The position numbers were made by a program, and so were the translations under genes. DNA of 64,000 nt from Cymbomonas tetramitiformis (lineage: Eukaryota; Chlorophyta; Pyramimonadophyceae; Pyramimonadales; Pyramimonadaceae), in the NCBI GenBank assembly GCA_001247695.2, contig LGRX02024787.1:32184-96183 (forward strand), in the 5' to 3' direction. Below, piece by piece: positions 9,201-16,958 of the stretch (position 1 is the stretch's first letter; every line of letters starts with the position of its first letter). Below the pieces are notes generated by a model. The model did not search any database and was not told the origin of the DNA. It saw only the letters and a list, made by a program, of their open reading frames with translations.

Positions 9201-10574
9201 CCATGTGAGCATGTGTAGACGGTCCTTTCCTATGTCAGTCTTTGTTGGCTCTGTGAGAGGGGTTTGGTATTCTCGGGAGTCCTGGCACGCCTCTGGTGTT
9301 TCCAGACGTGTGTCCACAAATCTTTCCCATCTTGCTGTTGGTTCGTCCTGTGTTTGCTCCCATTCTTCGTTTAGGTGGGTTTCCTGTGCTTGCTGCTCCT
9401 CAGGTGTCTGCCCGTCATTACCTGGGGGTGTTGTGGGGGCTAATCTATGTAGCCATTCCCATAGGCCTGGTTGCTTCGTAGTAGTTTTGCGTCCCCTTTC
9501 CTGGGTTTGTGGTGCCTGTTTTCCGGCCTCTAGGTTTGTGTTCAGGCCATCCGCAGGCCTCTGGGTCTCTGCCGCTCGCTGGCTTTCCACCCGCGTCCGG
9601 CTTTGCCCCTCGGCAGTGGTTATCATCTCTTTTACTGGCTGCTGTATGGACTTTCTATAGGCGGTTATCGCCGTTCTGTCGGTGGCCCCCCATTTGCTGA
9701 CTGCCTCGTTGAAGTGGGGGGGCCAATGCCCCCCTGGGCATGTTTTTTGGTAGTGCATCCAAGCTTCCGCGGCCATCAGTACCCATACCCCGCAGCTGTA
9801 TTGGTCCTGCGCGCTTTGGTTGCCCACATTCATCAATTCCACTGTTACTTGTTTGTTGAGTGTCTCGGCCAGGTGCTCCGTCCAGTTGGTTATTTCCGCT
9901 GTTAGCCTTTTGGTGTTGCGTGACGTTGCATTGGTTCTCCCATTCGAGGAGTCATATATCCAGAACTTCAGTTTGTCATTTCCTTTGTCTGGTCCGGCCA
10001 GCACTGCCCTCCAGTGTTTGCCATCGCAAACCGGTATGCAGAAGCCCCGGGAGTTCCCGAGTAGCTGCAGTGCCTTCGTTGTGTGCGGTTCTCTGTTGTT
10101 ACCCGGTTTCAGTGTTTCTCTCATTGTGGCTATTACCAGGGGGGGCAGTGGGTCATCTTCATACAGTGAGTGGGCATGTTGCATTTGGAACATGTTCAGT
10201 CGGCCTTTCTTTTCGAACAGTCCCTTCGTAGTGGTGTTGTACGGGTACAATTCCGTGTGGTTCTGACTCCCCCCGCCCGTCATGTTTGTTTTCCAGCATC
10301 GGGTGTGCCGCCTCATCCTTTGCTCAATCTCCCGCATTAGTGGTCTGCCTCTTGTTGGGGTGCCTTCCTTTATCGCGGTTACTGCGTGTTCCGGTCTCCT
10401 TGTTCTAACTAGGAAGGGTTTACCGTTACGGTAAATTATCTTGAGTAATTTGTAGCCATGGGGTGGTCGTGTCCACCGTGCCGCTGCATTCCTCGCTGTG
10501 GCCCGTTTTCTTCGTGTTCTGCGGCTGCGCGTTATGTTTGTTGTTCGTGTTGTGTGTTCCCCACATGCGACCAA
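6123..10574 (-). CDS. Dualen polyprotein, N-terminal part: Ulp1-like protease, APE, RT
   Basis: A 1483-codon frame whose first ATG lies inside the end of ORF1 (149-bp overlap, different frame). Domains in order: a Ulp1/C48-like cysteine protease with H187 (GKHW), Asp in WIYDSS and C261 (YSCGVWVL); an AP-type endonuclease beginning TWNVAGQ (N459), with Glu in TEVKH, GGDLNAS and SDHEMV (H691); and a non-LTR RT with NYRPIALL, VDFENAYGSVD, LLQGDSMSPLLF and the active site AFVDDLL (D1268, D1269). Relative to copy 2, the frame shifts at 6301-6302 between IY and GLPRNGTPN, so the last 60 or so residues here are out of frame. APE and RT catalytic residues are intact. Confidence 0.9.
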   Translation of the reverse strand: MVACGEHTTRTTNITRSRRTRRKRATARNAAARWTRPPHGYKLLKIIYRNGKPFLVRTRRPEHAVTAIKEGTPTRGRPLMREIEQRMRRHTRCWKTNMTGGGSQNHTELYPYNTTTKGLFEKKGRLNMFQMQHAHSLYEDDPLPPLVIATMRETLKPGNNREPHTTKALQLLGNSRGFCIPVCDGKHWRAVLAGPDKGNDKLKFWIYDSSNGRTNATSRNTKRLTAEITNWTEHLAETLNKQVTVELMNVGNQSAQDQYSCGVWVLMAAEAWMHYQKTCPGGHWPPHFNEAVSKWGATDRTAITAYRKSIQQPVKEMITTAEGQSRTRVESQRAAETQRPADGLNTNLEAGKQAPQTQERGRKTTTKQPGLWEWLHRLAPTTPPGNDGQTPEEQQAQETHLNEEWEQTQDEPTARWERFVDTRLETPEACQDSREYQTPLTEPTKTDIGKDRLHMLTWNVAGQSDACLDLAEVINKRSQNQQSLQVIVLTEVKHAHDSVMRRFRDMQYTAIGTKTEVQKAEGTAEQAMKGGVAILLGDPYSHAHNHHVVPARHLEGYLLHVVLHLPGKVMYHVLGIYNPPGAEECKTRDKILKYTTNLLRKTAGKENEHVVIGGDLNASNTSTGRGMTKTDKQWAKLAEELDLHNVGPPVDTTLNWAKHRNIDRWLAPRNKQAQYEMGDTTHLTRHHTSDHEMVSLATLQLDSIGTHEPYVDRDPQPGHVKLNTPLNKTHRETLQSVLLRTHGYARTAELKRITEMATQCREEDNRQVAHATIDRAGETVLNILTEANKYALQDDELPTTIVGGTSNRVGKDLLMSKKDRKERDAAILKMREHKQTKRHLRNPHTEHSTLRSLKEGEMKGPTDRDNADAKEWVSWLTEEAKKERSAAHKVVKQHWQQAKQRHNNKTVKEYWNNQKRYHKRIYTKAQETGHAPTANIQALQDREGNLAVGHGNIANALADHMAHSAPYRMEHRSPPDSKPPPWEDPAHRERLIKLPRPDPSGLDLTISRQGYSKAVHTLNNNKAPGPTRTPNEILKYMPEDFHDALHALMLEMWNSKHLPLTWKKGTFCFHHKKGDVTLQQNYRPIALLEGVFKLYTSQIANMLSTFCETQGILAQAQEGSREKRNTLRQLTRVTNAIEDANVSGRELHGLYVDFENAYGSVDHDKLLQTMQYLGIPDELTQVVRDVLGTQSHDTMSMNTRVGGETSHKTVQVQRGLLQGDSMSPLLFIIYQEPLLRWLEVGEHGYQHKYAAEQERLGPLRTTAGAFVDDLLILCPTIHHMRAQLHKLQAFSQWSELRINLTKSAITGIKNGVSIPEQLHKDLKMLGLDGKLSHFKVLKPDDTYKYLGVLLAFTGRWDKEKEAAKEEMNHRIQALLRSPLTPDQKEYSLHSAILGKFRYGLHLGLYTAGEIDEFNKIIGGPQKIYKACPATERQTFSPHRKRKSTAWEWCHSRQSTPSRFGADYWRPCTAKKTRGRYGARLGGK

Positions 10575-13500
10575 TTTTCCTACTTGTTGTTAGTGTAATC
10601 ATCAGTATAGCGAGTATCGGGGTTATGGCAAATGCAGCGTTCCATAGTGGCCTGGTAGCTTCGTGTCGTGCCCCCCTTGGGTAGTGTGGTTCTGCTCCAT
10701 GTCGTGTTGCTCTCGGGTTGTGTGGTGCTGCTCGCATTCGTGAGTTTATGGTTACAGCGTTACATTGCCCTAAATCCCTTTCTGTAACACCCCTAGCACT
10801 TTTCCCAGGGTGGGCCCCGTTTTTTATGTGTATTTTCGTGGTTGTGTAAAAATTTTTGGGCGTTTGGGCGTGTTTTCGAAAAAAGGTTGTTTTTACGTGG
10901 AGCAATTTCGGGAATTCGCTTGTGGTCGAATGTCGGCAGTTTGCTCTCATTTTTTGTGTGTGGCTGCCTCCCACTCTTCTTGGCATATTCCCAAAGTTTT
11001 TCGGCGTTCCTATCATTCTGCTGGCCTGTGTGGAGTCGGTTGTACCATTATTTGGTAGGGTTTCAGTAGGGTTGGTGCTTATATTGTGGTGGGGGCCCTT
11101 TGGTTTGCAGGGCGGGGGCTCATGTAGCTTGTCCCTGCTTGTTTGGCATAGTTTCTGGTCGGGGTGCTTGTTTCTACCCCCCTTCACCTGTTTTTGTTGC
11201 GCCCACTGCGCTTGTGTTGCTGTCGAGTTAACCGTTACAGCGTTACACTGCCCTAAAGTCCCTGTTGTAACGCCCTTGACATCTATTTCTTGGTGGGCCC
11301 CCCCTGGTATATGTCGTCCCTTCGGTGTGCCAAAATTTCGGGGGGTTTCGGAGTGTTCTGCGAAATTTATCATTTTTACGTAGAGCAGTTTTAGGAATTC
11401 GCTTGTGGTCGAAGGTTGGCGGTCGGTCCTGGCATTTCGCACATCGCTTTCCCTTGCTTTGCTGAGCCATCCTACAAAGTTTTTCGTCAACCCTTCCCAC
11501 CCATTGGGTGTTGTGTGGCTATTTGTGGCCGTCCCTCTTAGGGTTACTGTAGGGTTCATACTACTATTGTTGGGGTTGCCAGTTATGTGGTGTGAAAAGT
11601 GGTTTAAGCTCATGTTAATTTTTGTATCTTCGTGGTTATCATTGGGGAAGTTATAACTGTATATGGTGTGGCCATTCTCGCTGAATATGGTGTGGCCATT
11701 TCGCCTGTGCTCGGAGGTAGGCATAATAGCACATTCATGGGCATGGGGACTCTTTGTCTGCCGGGGTGTTGCTATTAGTTTTCGGTTAGTTTGTGGTAAG
11801 TTATTATGGTGAATTGACATTTTCCTTTCGAACGGTGTGTGGTTAATGCTCGGTCCCCCGGCGTGGTCAGTGTGGGAAGTGCTTGCTGGGTGCATGTATT
11901 CACAGCATTTGTCAGTGGCAGTTGCAATGGCAGGCAGAGACAACATAAATATTACTTTGAGTTGTAAGTTCAGGCTAACTTTACTAGGTCTGCTTTCAAT
12001 ATCCCTTCTCTTGCTATGAGACCCTGCAGCTGGCTCTGTTATGCCACCCTGTCTTGCAGGCCTGCTGCTTCCTTGGTCCTCTGCAGCACAGATGTTATTT
12101 GTTAGTGCAGTGGGGGTGTGATTCCACTGGCAAGGTGTGGTGGGTTGTGATGTGGATTGGTCAGTAGGGCAGGGGGTTGTATGATTACTCACCTTCCTAG
12201 TGAGTGGCGGGGCTGATCGGGGGCTCTCAGGTTGTGCCCCCTCCTGTGCTGTCGCCTGTGCGCCCCCTTGTGCCCTCCGCTTCGCCGGTGGCTCGGCGTC
12301 GATCGCCCGGCCCCCCGTGTTGGTTGCTGGTCTCTTTGGCGGGGGCTGGCTCCTCTTGGGGTCGGGTTTCTTGCCAGTGTAGGGGATGCCCCGGTACTGA
12401 TCGTCCTCCTCTGCAGTCTGTGGTGATTTTTTCGTGAAGTGAAGCGGATGATCAGGTGCCTGTTGTTTTCCTTCTCCTGTCAGGCGATCGGTGAGCGCCC
12501 TGAGGGTGTTCACCATGGCACCACCGGTTTCCCGGTATGTTTTATGGAAGCCTCTTACCTCTTGAGTGATTTCTGTATGGCGCACCCCAGCGTTGCGCTC
12601 CTGTTCTCTGTGCAGGTCTCGGAGTTCGTCCAGCGTGACGGGCTTGGACTCGTTGAACTTCTCCAGCTGCTTGTTGATGTTTTTTAGCAGCTTCTTGGTC
12701 TCTGGGGTGGGCTGCTTGCTGGTGGCTACAGCCTGCTGGAAGACCTCGTCGGCTTTTGATCCCACTTTATTGATGAACTGGGAGGCCACTACCTCGGCTA
12801 TGTGGTCGATTCTTCCCCCACGCGCCTCCCTGCCTCGTGCTGCTCGTGGGGCTTGACGTTGTTTGGTGCCCGCCCCTTGGGCGCTCCACCTCCCCACCTC
12901 AACCGTGATCGTGGTGGAGATGTGTCGGCCAGCGTCGTCTACCCCTGGCAGTACTCGCACCGTCTGTTTACCTGCGTTGGCGATCGCTTCGTACGCCTCC
13001 TCCGCCAGTATGGCGTAGTAGTTGATCGAATACCCGCCCCCGTTGCGCTTCCACTGCAGCAGAGACGATGGGTCCCCGGGCGTCGAAGGTGCCCACTGCC
13101 GGGACGGTACGTGGAAGTCAAAGATGTTTTCGATGCCCTTGAGGGCAGTGGTGTTGGCTGTAAGCTTCTCGATGTGCTCTACGACGGCCTGCACGATGTG
13201 GCTTCGGTGATGGTCGTGCAGTATTTGCTTCCTGTCCGCGATGGCCACCTCCCGGGCTGCGACCTCGTCGCTGACCTCCTTGCTGGGTAGCCAGCAAGTG
13301 GTCGTGGCCACACCCCAGGGGTACGGGTGTTGCACGATGAGCTCCGCTGCAGCCGGTGAGACTGCCTCCAGTAGTATCACCTCCCTGAGGGCTGCGTCTT
13401 CCGGAGATTCTCTCACCGTACCTTTGCGGATCCTGTCAACCAGGTGCCCGAGCTCGTGCCTCGACTCCCGTCTCTCGATGACGGAGGTCGCCAGGATGTT

Positions 13501-15039
13501 TGAGACCTGCTCGATGGTTTTCCCCTTGAGCAGCGGCCCGTAGACCAGGACACTGCGTCCTGCTGTCGGCCCTTCCACTGGCTCCCAGGGGGACCATACG
13601 TAGATGCAAGGGAGCACTGGCTGCTCCCTTGTGCAGGTTTGATGCGCCTGCGGCACCACGTGCAGTGGGAGCCGAAAGACCGGGTTAAACAGCACAAAGG
13701 CTGCCAGAGGTCTGTTTTGGAAGGCAAGGTCTATTTGCCTGACCCTGCCCGCGCTGTTGAGCCAGATGTGGGTGTGTCGGAGGTCGTACACAACGGCCTC
13801 TGGTGAGTCGGACACCTCAAAAAGAAGGGCGTTCAGGTACCGGAGGTACTTGAGCACTTCCTTGATGCTCTCGTCCAAGTCCACTATTTTTAATTGTGGG
13901 GTGCCTGTGTACGGGAAGCCTGTGGGCCCTGTGTCGCTTGGGTCAAGGCTGCTGCCCGTGACTGATCGTACGTGGGTGAGAGAGAGTCTCTCCCCACGTA
14001 CCACGGGCACTCCTAGTTTGAAGGCATGTGCGGGAGGGTCCTCCGCCACCAGGACCTCCCTGCGGTCGGTGTGCCACTTGGTGGCGATGTGGTAGATTTT
14101 GGCTTCCGGGTTTTCCGTGGCCTTAGGACGGCGCTGGTAGATTCGAGACACCTTTTCCAGCGTGGTCTCTGTGCTTTTTGATGTGGTGTACTCAAGGAGG
14201 CTCGGGATGTTGTCAGCTGGGGCTCCGTCGACTTTTCTGTAGTCGATGGGCCGGTCCAGCGCCCTTCGCAGCTCCTCTGGCTGGACTTGTGTTTTGTTAC
14301 CAGATTCAGTCCCCTCGGGGTTTCTGGCGCGGGGGCCGGCAGTGCCGGGTAGCCCGTCTTCTTGTTTTTTGTTTGTTTTATGTTTTTGCGGGATCGCACT
14401 TCTCGCGAAGTGTACCCTCTTGGTCTTCTGTTGTTTGGGTGGCTTGTCTTCTGCGTGTGTTTTGTCAGTACGTTCCGATGGAACGTCCGTTTCGTGTTGT
14501 ATGCCTGCCATACCGGTTGCCCGATCAGCTTCCGGAGTGGCGTACTCTAGCTCGGAGTCGGAGTCCGACATTCCGAGCTCAACAGATGTTATTTTTGGAG
14601 AGTGGTTCGGCTCAGAGTCCAAGTCCGAGCCGTCAGGGCTCTGGTCGTACTCTGGCATGTTTTCGATTTCAGGTAGGCCAGCTGTTGCTTCTCCTTGCGG
14701 TTGGTGATGCTGCCCGCCCACGGTGGTGTTTTGGGTCGATTTTGACGAGCCTGCGCACGTCAGTCTGGGTTTGTTAGCGGTTTTGGCCATATTTCTTGCG
14801 AGAACGAGTTTGGTGTGCTGGAGGGTTGTTTTCGAGTGTGGTACGAACGTGTTTTGGAGCGTATCTTCGCCCTGCAGGTACAAAAAACCGTTAGCCTGCG
14901 TAGGGTGCGAGGCGGCAATGTGACATGTGGGGTGTGGGCGGGCCGAATCTGTATGTGTCCGTTGTGTCGTCCGCCATGGTGCCGTTAGTGTGTTCTCTGT
15001 GGTGTCGTTATTGCATCCTGCGAGCACAGTTAGTAGCAA
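10426..15039 (-). CDS. Dualen ORF1: large gag-like protein with membrane-type C-terminal region
   Basis: An intact 1537-codon frame with no recognisable enzymatic domain. The N terminus is Ser/Thr/acidic and is shared with a second element fragment (37582-38556). Residues about 300-700 look globular. A charged, possibly coiled region follows (about 730-880). At about residue 877-893 lies EDDQYRGIPYTGKKP, a motif also found in the LTR ORF of the Gypsy element. The C-terminal third runs from a hydrophobic stretch near residue 1030 (VIFMLSLPAIATAT), through a Thr/Asn/His-rich segment with several N-x-S/T sequons and an internal duplication, to a likely membrane helix near 1463-1485 (AAFAITPILAILMITL). 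By position it is the gag-equivalent ORF1. The membrane-like tail is unusual and its role is unknown. Confidence 0.75.
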   Translation of the reverse strand: MLLTVLAGCNNDTTENTLTAPWRTTQRTHTDSARPHPTCHIAASHPTQANGFLYLQGEDTLQNTFVPHSKTTLQHTKLVLARNMAKTANKPRLTCAGSSKSTQNTTVGGQHHQPQGEATAGLPEIENMPEYDQSPDGSDLDSEPNHSPKITSVELGMSDSDSELEYATPEADRATGMAGIQHETDVPSERTDKTHAEDKPPKQQKTKRVHFARSAIPQKHKTNKKQEDGLPGTAGPRARNPEGTESGNKTQVQPEELRRALDRPIDYRKVDGAPADNIPSLLEYTTSKSTETTLEKVSRIYQRRPKATENPEAKIYHIATKWHTDRREVLVAEDPPAHAFKLGVPVVRGERLSLTHVRSVTGSSLDPSDTGPTGFPYTGTPQLKIVDLDESIKEVLKYLRYLNALLFEVSDSPEAVVYDLRHTHIWLNSAGRVRQIDLAFQNRPLAAFVLFNPVFRLPLHVVPQAHQTCTREQPVLPCIYVWSPWEPVEGPTAGRSVLVYGPLLKGKTIEQVSNILATSVIERRESRHELGHLVDRIRKGTVRESPEDAALREVILLEAVSPAAAELIVQHPYPWGVATTTCWLPSKEVSDEVAAREVAIADRKQILHDHHRSHIVQAVVEHIEKLTANTTALKGIENIFDFHVPSRQWAPSTPGDPSSLLQWKRNGGGYSINYYAILAEEAYEAIANAGKQTVRVLPGVDDAGRHISTTITVEVGRWSAQGAGTKQRQAPRAARGREARGGRIDHIAEVVASQFINKVGSKADEVFQQAVATSKQPTPETKKLLKNINKQLEKFNESKPVTLDELRDLHREQERNAGVRHTEITQEVRGFHKTYRETGGAMVNTLRALTDRLTGEGKQQAPDHPLHFTKKSPQTAEEDDQYRGIPYTGKKPDPKRSQPPPKRPATNTGGRAIDAEPPAKRRAQGGAQATAQEGAQPESPRSAPPLTRKVSNHTTPCPTDQSTSQPTTPCQWNHTPTALTNNICAAEDQGSSRPARQGGITEPAAGSHSKRRDIESRPSKVSLNLQLKVIFMLSLPAIATATDKCCEYMHPASTSHTDHAGGPSINHTPFERKMSIHHNNLPQTNRKLIATPRQTKSPHAHECAIMPTSEHRRNGHTIFSENGHTIYSYNFPNDNHEDTKINMSLNHFSHHITGNPNNSSMNPTVTLRGTATNSHTTPNGWEGLTKNFVGWLSKARESDVRNARTDRQPSTTSEFLKLLYVKMINFAEHSETPRNFGTPKGRHIPGGAHQEIDVKGVTTGTLGQCNAVTVNSTATQAQWAQQKQVKGGRNKHPDQKLCQTSRDKLHEPPPCKPKGPHHNISTNPTETLPNNGTTDSTQASRMIGTPKNFGNMPRRVGGSHTQKMRANCRHSTTSEFPKLLHVKTTFFRKHAQTPKNFYTTTKIHIKNGAHPGKSARGVTERDLGQCNAVTINSRMRAAPHNPRATRHGAEPHYPRGARHEATRPLWNAAFAITPILAILMITLTTSRKIGRMWGTHNTNNKHNAQPQNTKKTGHSEECSGTVDTTTPWLQITQDNLP
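10750..10938 (-). repeat. Internal duplication in Dualen ORF1, copy 2 (copy 1 at 11234-11422)
   Basis: Two diverged direct copies of about 190 bp both run from a GTTACAGCGTTACA block to a GCTTGTGGTCGAA block (plus strand). On the protein they give two blocks ending LGQCNAVT and containing STTSEF and a KLL..VK segment, about 160 codons apart. The reading frame is preserved through both, so the duplication is in coding phase. Confidence 0.75.
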
Positions 15040-15051
15040 AATCGTATTTTT

Positions 15052-15104
15052 GAAAATTATTTTTGGGTCCGCGGCTCGGACTAGGTGGCACGCTCAGGCG
15101 GCTT
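15052..15104 (-). promoter_or_regulatory. Conserved 5' leader block of Dualen elements
   Basis: About 52 bases here are nearly identical to 38581-38633, upstream of the ORF1 of another copy, although the two ORF1 sequences differ greatly. The block contains the inverted repeat GTCCG-AGCCG-CGGAC (15067-15081 on the plus strand). Such constraint in a leader suggests an internal promoter, a structured RNA or a self-cleaving ribozyme. I could not fold it convincingly into a known ribozyme. Confidence 0.6.
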
Positions 15105-15114
15105 CGCGAGAGGT

Positions 15115-15127
15115 GCAGATTAGGCCA
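15115..15127. repeat. Target-site duplication, right copy
   Basis: Exact second copy of GCAGATTAGGCCA (left copy at 1003-1015), directly beyond the 5' end of the Dualen-like element. Confidence 0.85.
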
Positions 15128-15180
15128 TATTACGGACTATATATAGATAATGTGAATATGGCCTAATCTGCCACCTTTTT
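15128..15180. repeat. Remaining half of the palindromic repeat interrupted by Dualen
   Basis: The right arm 15155-15180 (AATATGGCCTAATCTGCCAC plus T-run) is the reverse complement of the left arm, now on the far side of the element (about 996-1015 plus 15128-15132). Before insertion this was a hairpin of about 25-bp stem and 22-nt loop. Confidence 0.75.
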
Positions 15181-15334
15181 AAATTCAGAAAATCTAAAAT
15201 ACATAAATGATACAAAACAGCGTGCCCATCGCGGCGAACAAGCAAAAATATTTCAAATTCAGAAAATCTAAAATATAATTCCGATAATTCTGATACAAAA
15301 CAGCGTGTGAACGCGGTGAAAAATCAGATGAATC
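15181..15334. repeat. Two diverged tandem units between palindromes
   Basis: AAATTCAGAAAATCTAAAAT occurs at about 15181 and again at about 15249, each followed some 30-40 bases later by ACAAAACAGCGTG. The units lead into the palindromes on either side, so palindrome plus spacer may be one repeated unit. No gene is seen here. Confidence 0.55.
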
Positions 15335-15409
15335 AAAAAGGTGGCACTTTAGGCCATATTCCCATTATCTTATACATAACCGTAATATGGCCTAATCTGC
15401 CACCTTTTT
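15335..15409. repeat. Second copy of the palindromic repeat, uninterrupted
   Basis: Arms 15335-15360 and 15384-15409 are 26-bp reverse complements with two mismatches, around a 23-nt loop. The sequence family is that of the palindrome split by Dualen (GGTGGCA...TTAGGCCATATT). Confidence 0.8.
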
Positions 15410-15562
15410 CATTTTCGTCACATTTTCGGGCAAAAAAATAGTTATTTTTATAAGGGGACATCTGCATGACACCTGCAAGACCCATGCAAATCCACAGTAA
15501 GGACCAACGCAGAATAACAGTAGGTGACCAGTGGTGCGTGCCGGAGATGACCAGGTGTGCTC

Positions 15563-15675
15563 ACTACATAAGAGGCGTCCGCAAATACTGGGAAATACCG
15601 GGAAATATCAAGAGGAGTACAGAGGATACCGGTGAATATAGAGGTGATGCCCCCTGGACACGCCTCTTATGTAGT
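15563..15675. repeat. Short element or hairpin with 16-bp inverted ends
   Basis: ACTACATAAGAGGCGT (15563-15578) is exactly inverted at 15660-15675, giving a 113-bp unit just upstream of the piggyBac frame. It may be a MITE or a terminal region of that transposon. I could not recognise a flanking duplication with confidence. The stretch 15410-15562 has no visible gene. Confidence 0.6.
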
Positions 15676-15698
15676 AACGTACGCGGGCCTTCGACACT

Positions 15699-16958
15699 GT
15701 GGCACCTGGGGATGGGGCAGGTGGAGCAACACAGGAACCTGGGGGAGATGGCAGTCTGGATGAGGATATTGAGGATAGTAGCGAAAAAAGTGAAGGTGAC
15801 AAGTCACAGGAAGGGGGCGCCGCTAGTGATCCAGACAGCGACGAGGATGCGTTGCTTGACCGGCCTCTTAGCAGCCGGAGGCGTAAGATGCAATCGTTGG
15901 CACGTGACTTAGAACCCGCTCAAGGTGCTTCAGCGCCCGTTGCAGGCGATGCAACGGCAACTACAGTCCCAAATAATACTAGTGCCCCCAGCACCAAAAA
16001 AGGGCGACCACGTAAGCGACGGAATCCACCACCAAGAAGCGAGCATGACCATGGCGCGGATGCCGACTTAGTGGACGACCTTGAGCAGGAGGAACATGTC
16101 GCGGACCCCACTGACCTTGGAGTCGGTAATGGATCCAAAATGAAGTTCCACTCCACGGAGTGGAAGTTGAATACAGGCCGTGTAATTTGTCCTCGCTTGT
16201 CCAAGGGCTATCGTGACTTCGAGGCCGTCTACTCTAAGCAAGACGTGCTTGAGAACTTGAGCTTTTTCGAAGTGTTCTTGTCGTTCTACCCCACTGGTGA
16301 GGTCGACGAAATTTGTACTCGAATGACTAAGCGTGGTGTGGACGCGGGATATGGGAAGTCGTGGACAGTGACGAGGGGGTTATTCTGGCGCTTCCATGGC
16401 ATAATATACTATATGTTGTGTCACCCTGAGAGCAACAGAGAGCGGTACTTCAAAACGACTGCTACAGAAGGAGACGTTTTCGTTGAGCACAACCTTGAGG
16501 CCAAGTATCACATTGGCGAGGCACTCTTCAAAAAGCTCATGTATTGCTTTGAGCTTCCCACTGACAACGTTGAGTCTGATCCCTTCGACCCTGTACGTCG
16601 CTTTCAAAGAAAGTGGAACCAACAGGTTGAGAGTGTTATCACGCCAGGGTCAGGTCTTGTGGTCGACGAAAGCATGGCGCGCTGGCTGGGAGTAGGCATG
16701 CCTGGGCTTATGGTGGTGCTTCGCAAGCCTACTCCGGTAGGTCGAGAGGCACATACGACTGCCGACAACTCGACGAAGATCATCGTTCGTGTCGAGTTCT
16801 ATGCGGGCAAAGAAAGGATGAAATTCGCTGAGTTTGTGACCGAGTATGGAGCGAATCCTGCGACCTTCTTGCGTCTGACTAAGCCTTGGCATGGAACAGG
16901 GAGGGAGGTAACCTTGGACTCCGGTTTTGCTTCAGTGACTGCCGCGATGGCAGGCTAG
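15699..16958 (+). pseudogene. PiggyBac-type transposase, truncated
   Basis: A 419-codon frame with an acidic, low-complexity N terminus (residues 1-130, typical of the family), then the DDE_Tnp_1_7 core. The core shows RGLFWRFHGIIYYMLC, the first catalytic Asp in VVDESMARWLG (about 16658-16684) with MPGLMVVLRKP.P.G.E following, and the second Asp region in VTLDSGFASV (about 16918). The family needs a third Asp and a C-terminal cysteine-rich finger. Both are missing, because homology stops at 16950, where an unrelated minus-strand gene begins. It is therefore a 5' fragment cut by another insertion or a rearrangement. An upstream exon is possible. Confidence 0.8.

Larger units (their letters stand above)
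1016..15114 (-). mobile_element. Dualen-like non-LTR retrotransposon, full length (14,099 bp)
   Basis: Both ends are fixed by a 13-bp target duplication. Reading on the minus strand: a short leader, ORF1 (15039-10426), then a polyprotein split into three frames (10574-6123, 6240-1474, 1618-1136), a hairpin-rich 3' UTR and a T-rich tail. The polyprotein contains a Ulp1-like cysteine protease, an AP-type endonuclease, reverse transcriptase, RNase H, a zinc finger and a restriction-like endonuclease. A cysteine protease with two endonucleases, RT and RNase H is the published hallmark of Dualen/RandI, described from Chlamydomonas. The length is great for a non-LTR element because of the large ORF1. 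Two frameshifts relative to the second copy (20186-30930) mean this copy is probably defective, unless frameshifting is programmed. Confidence 0.9.
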
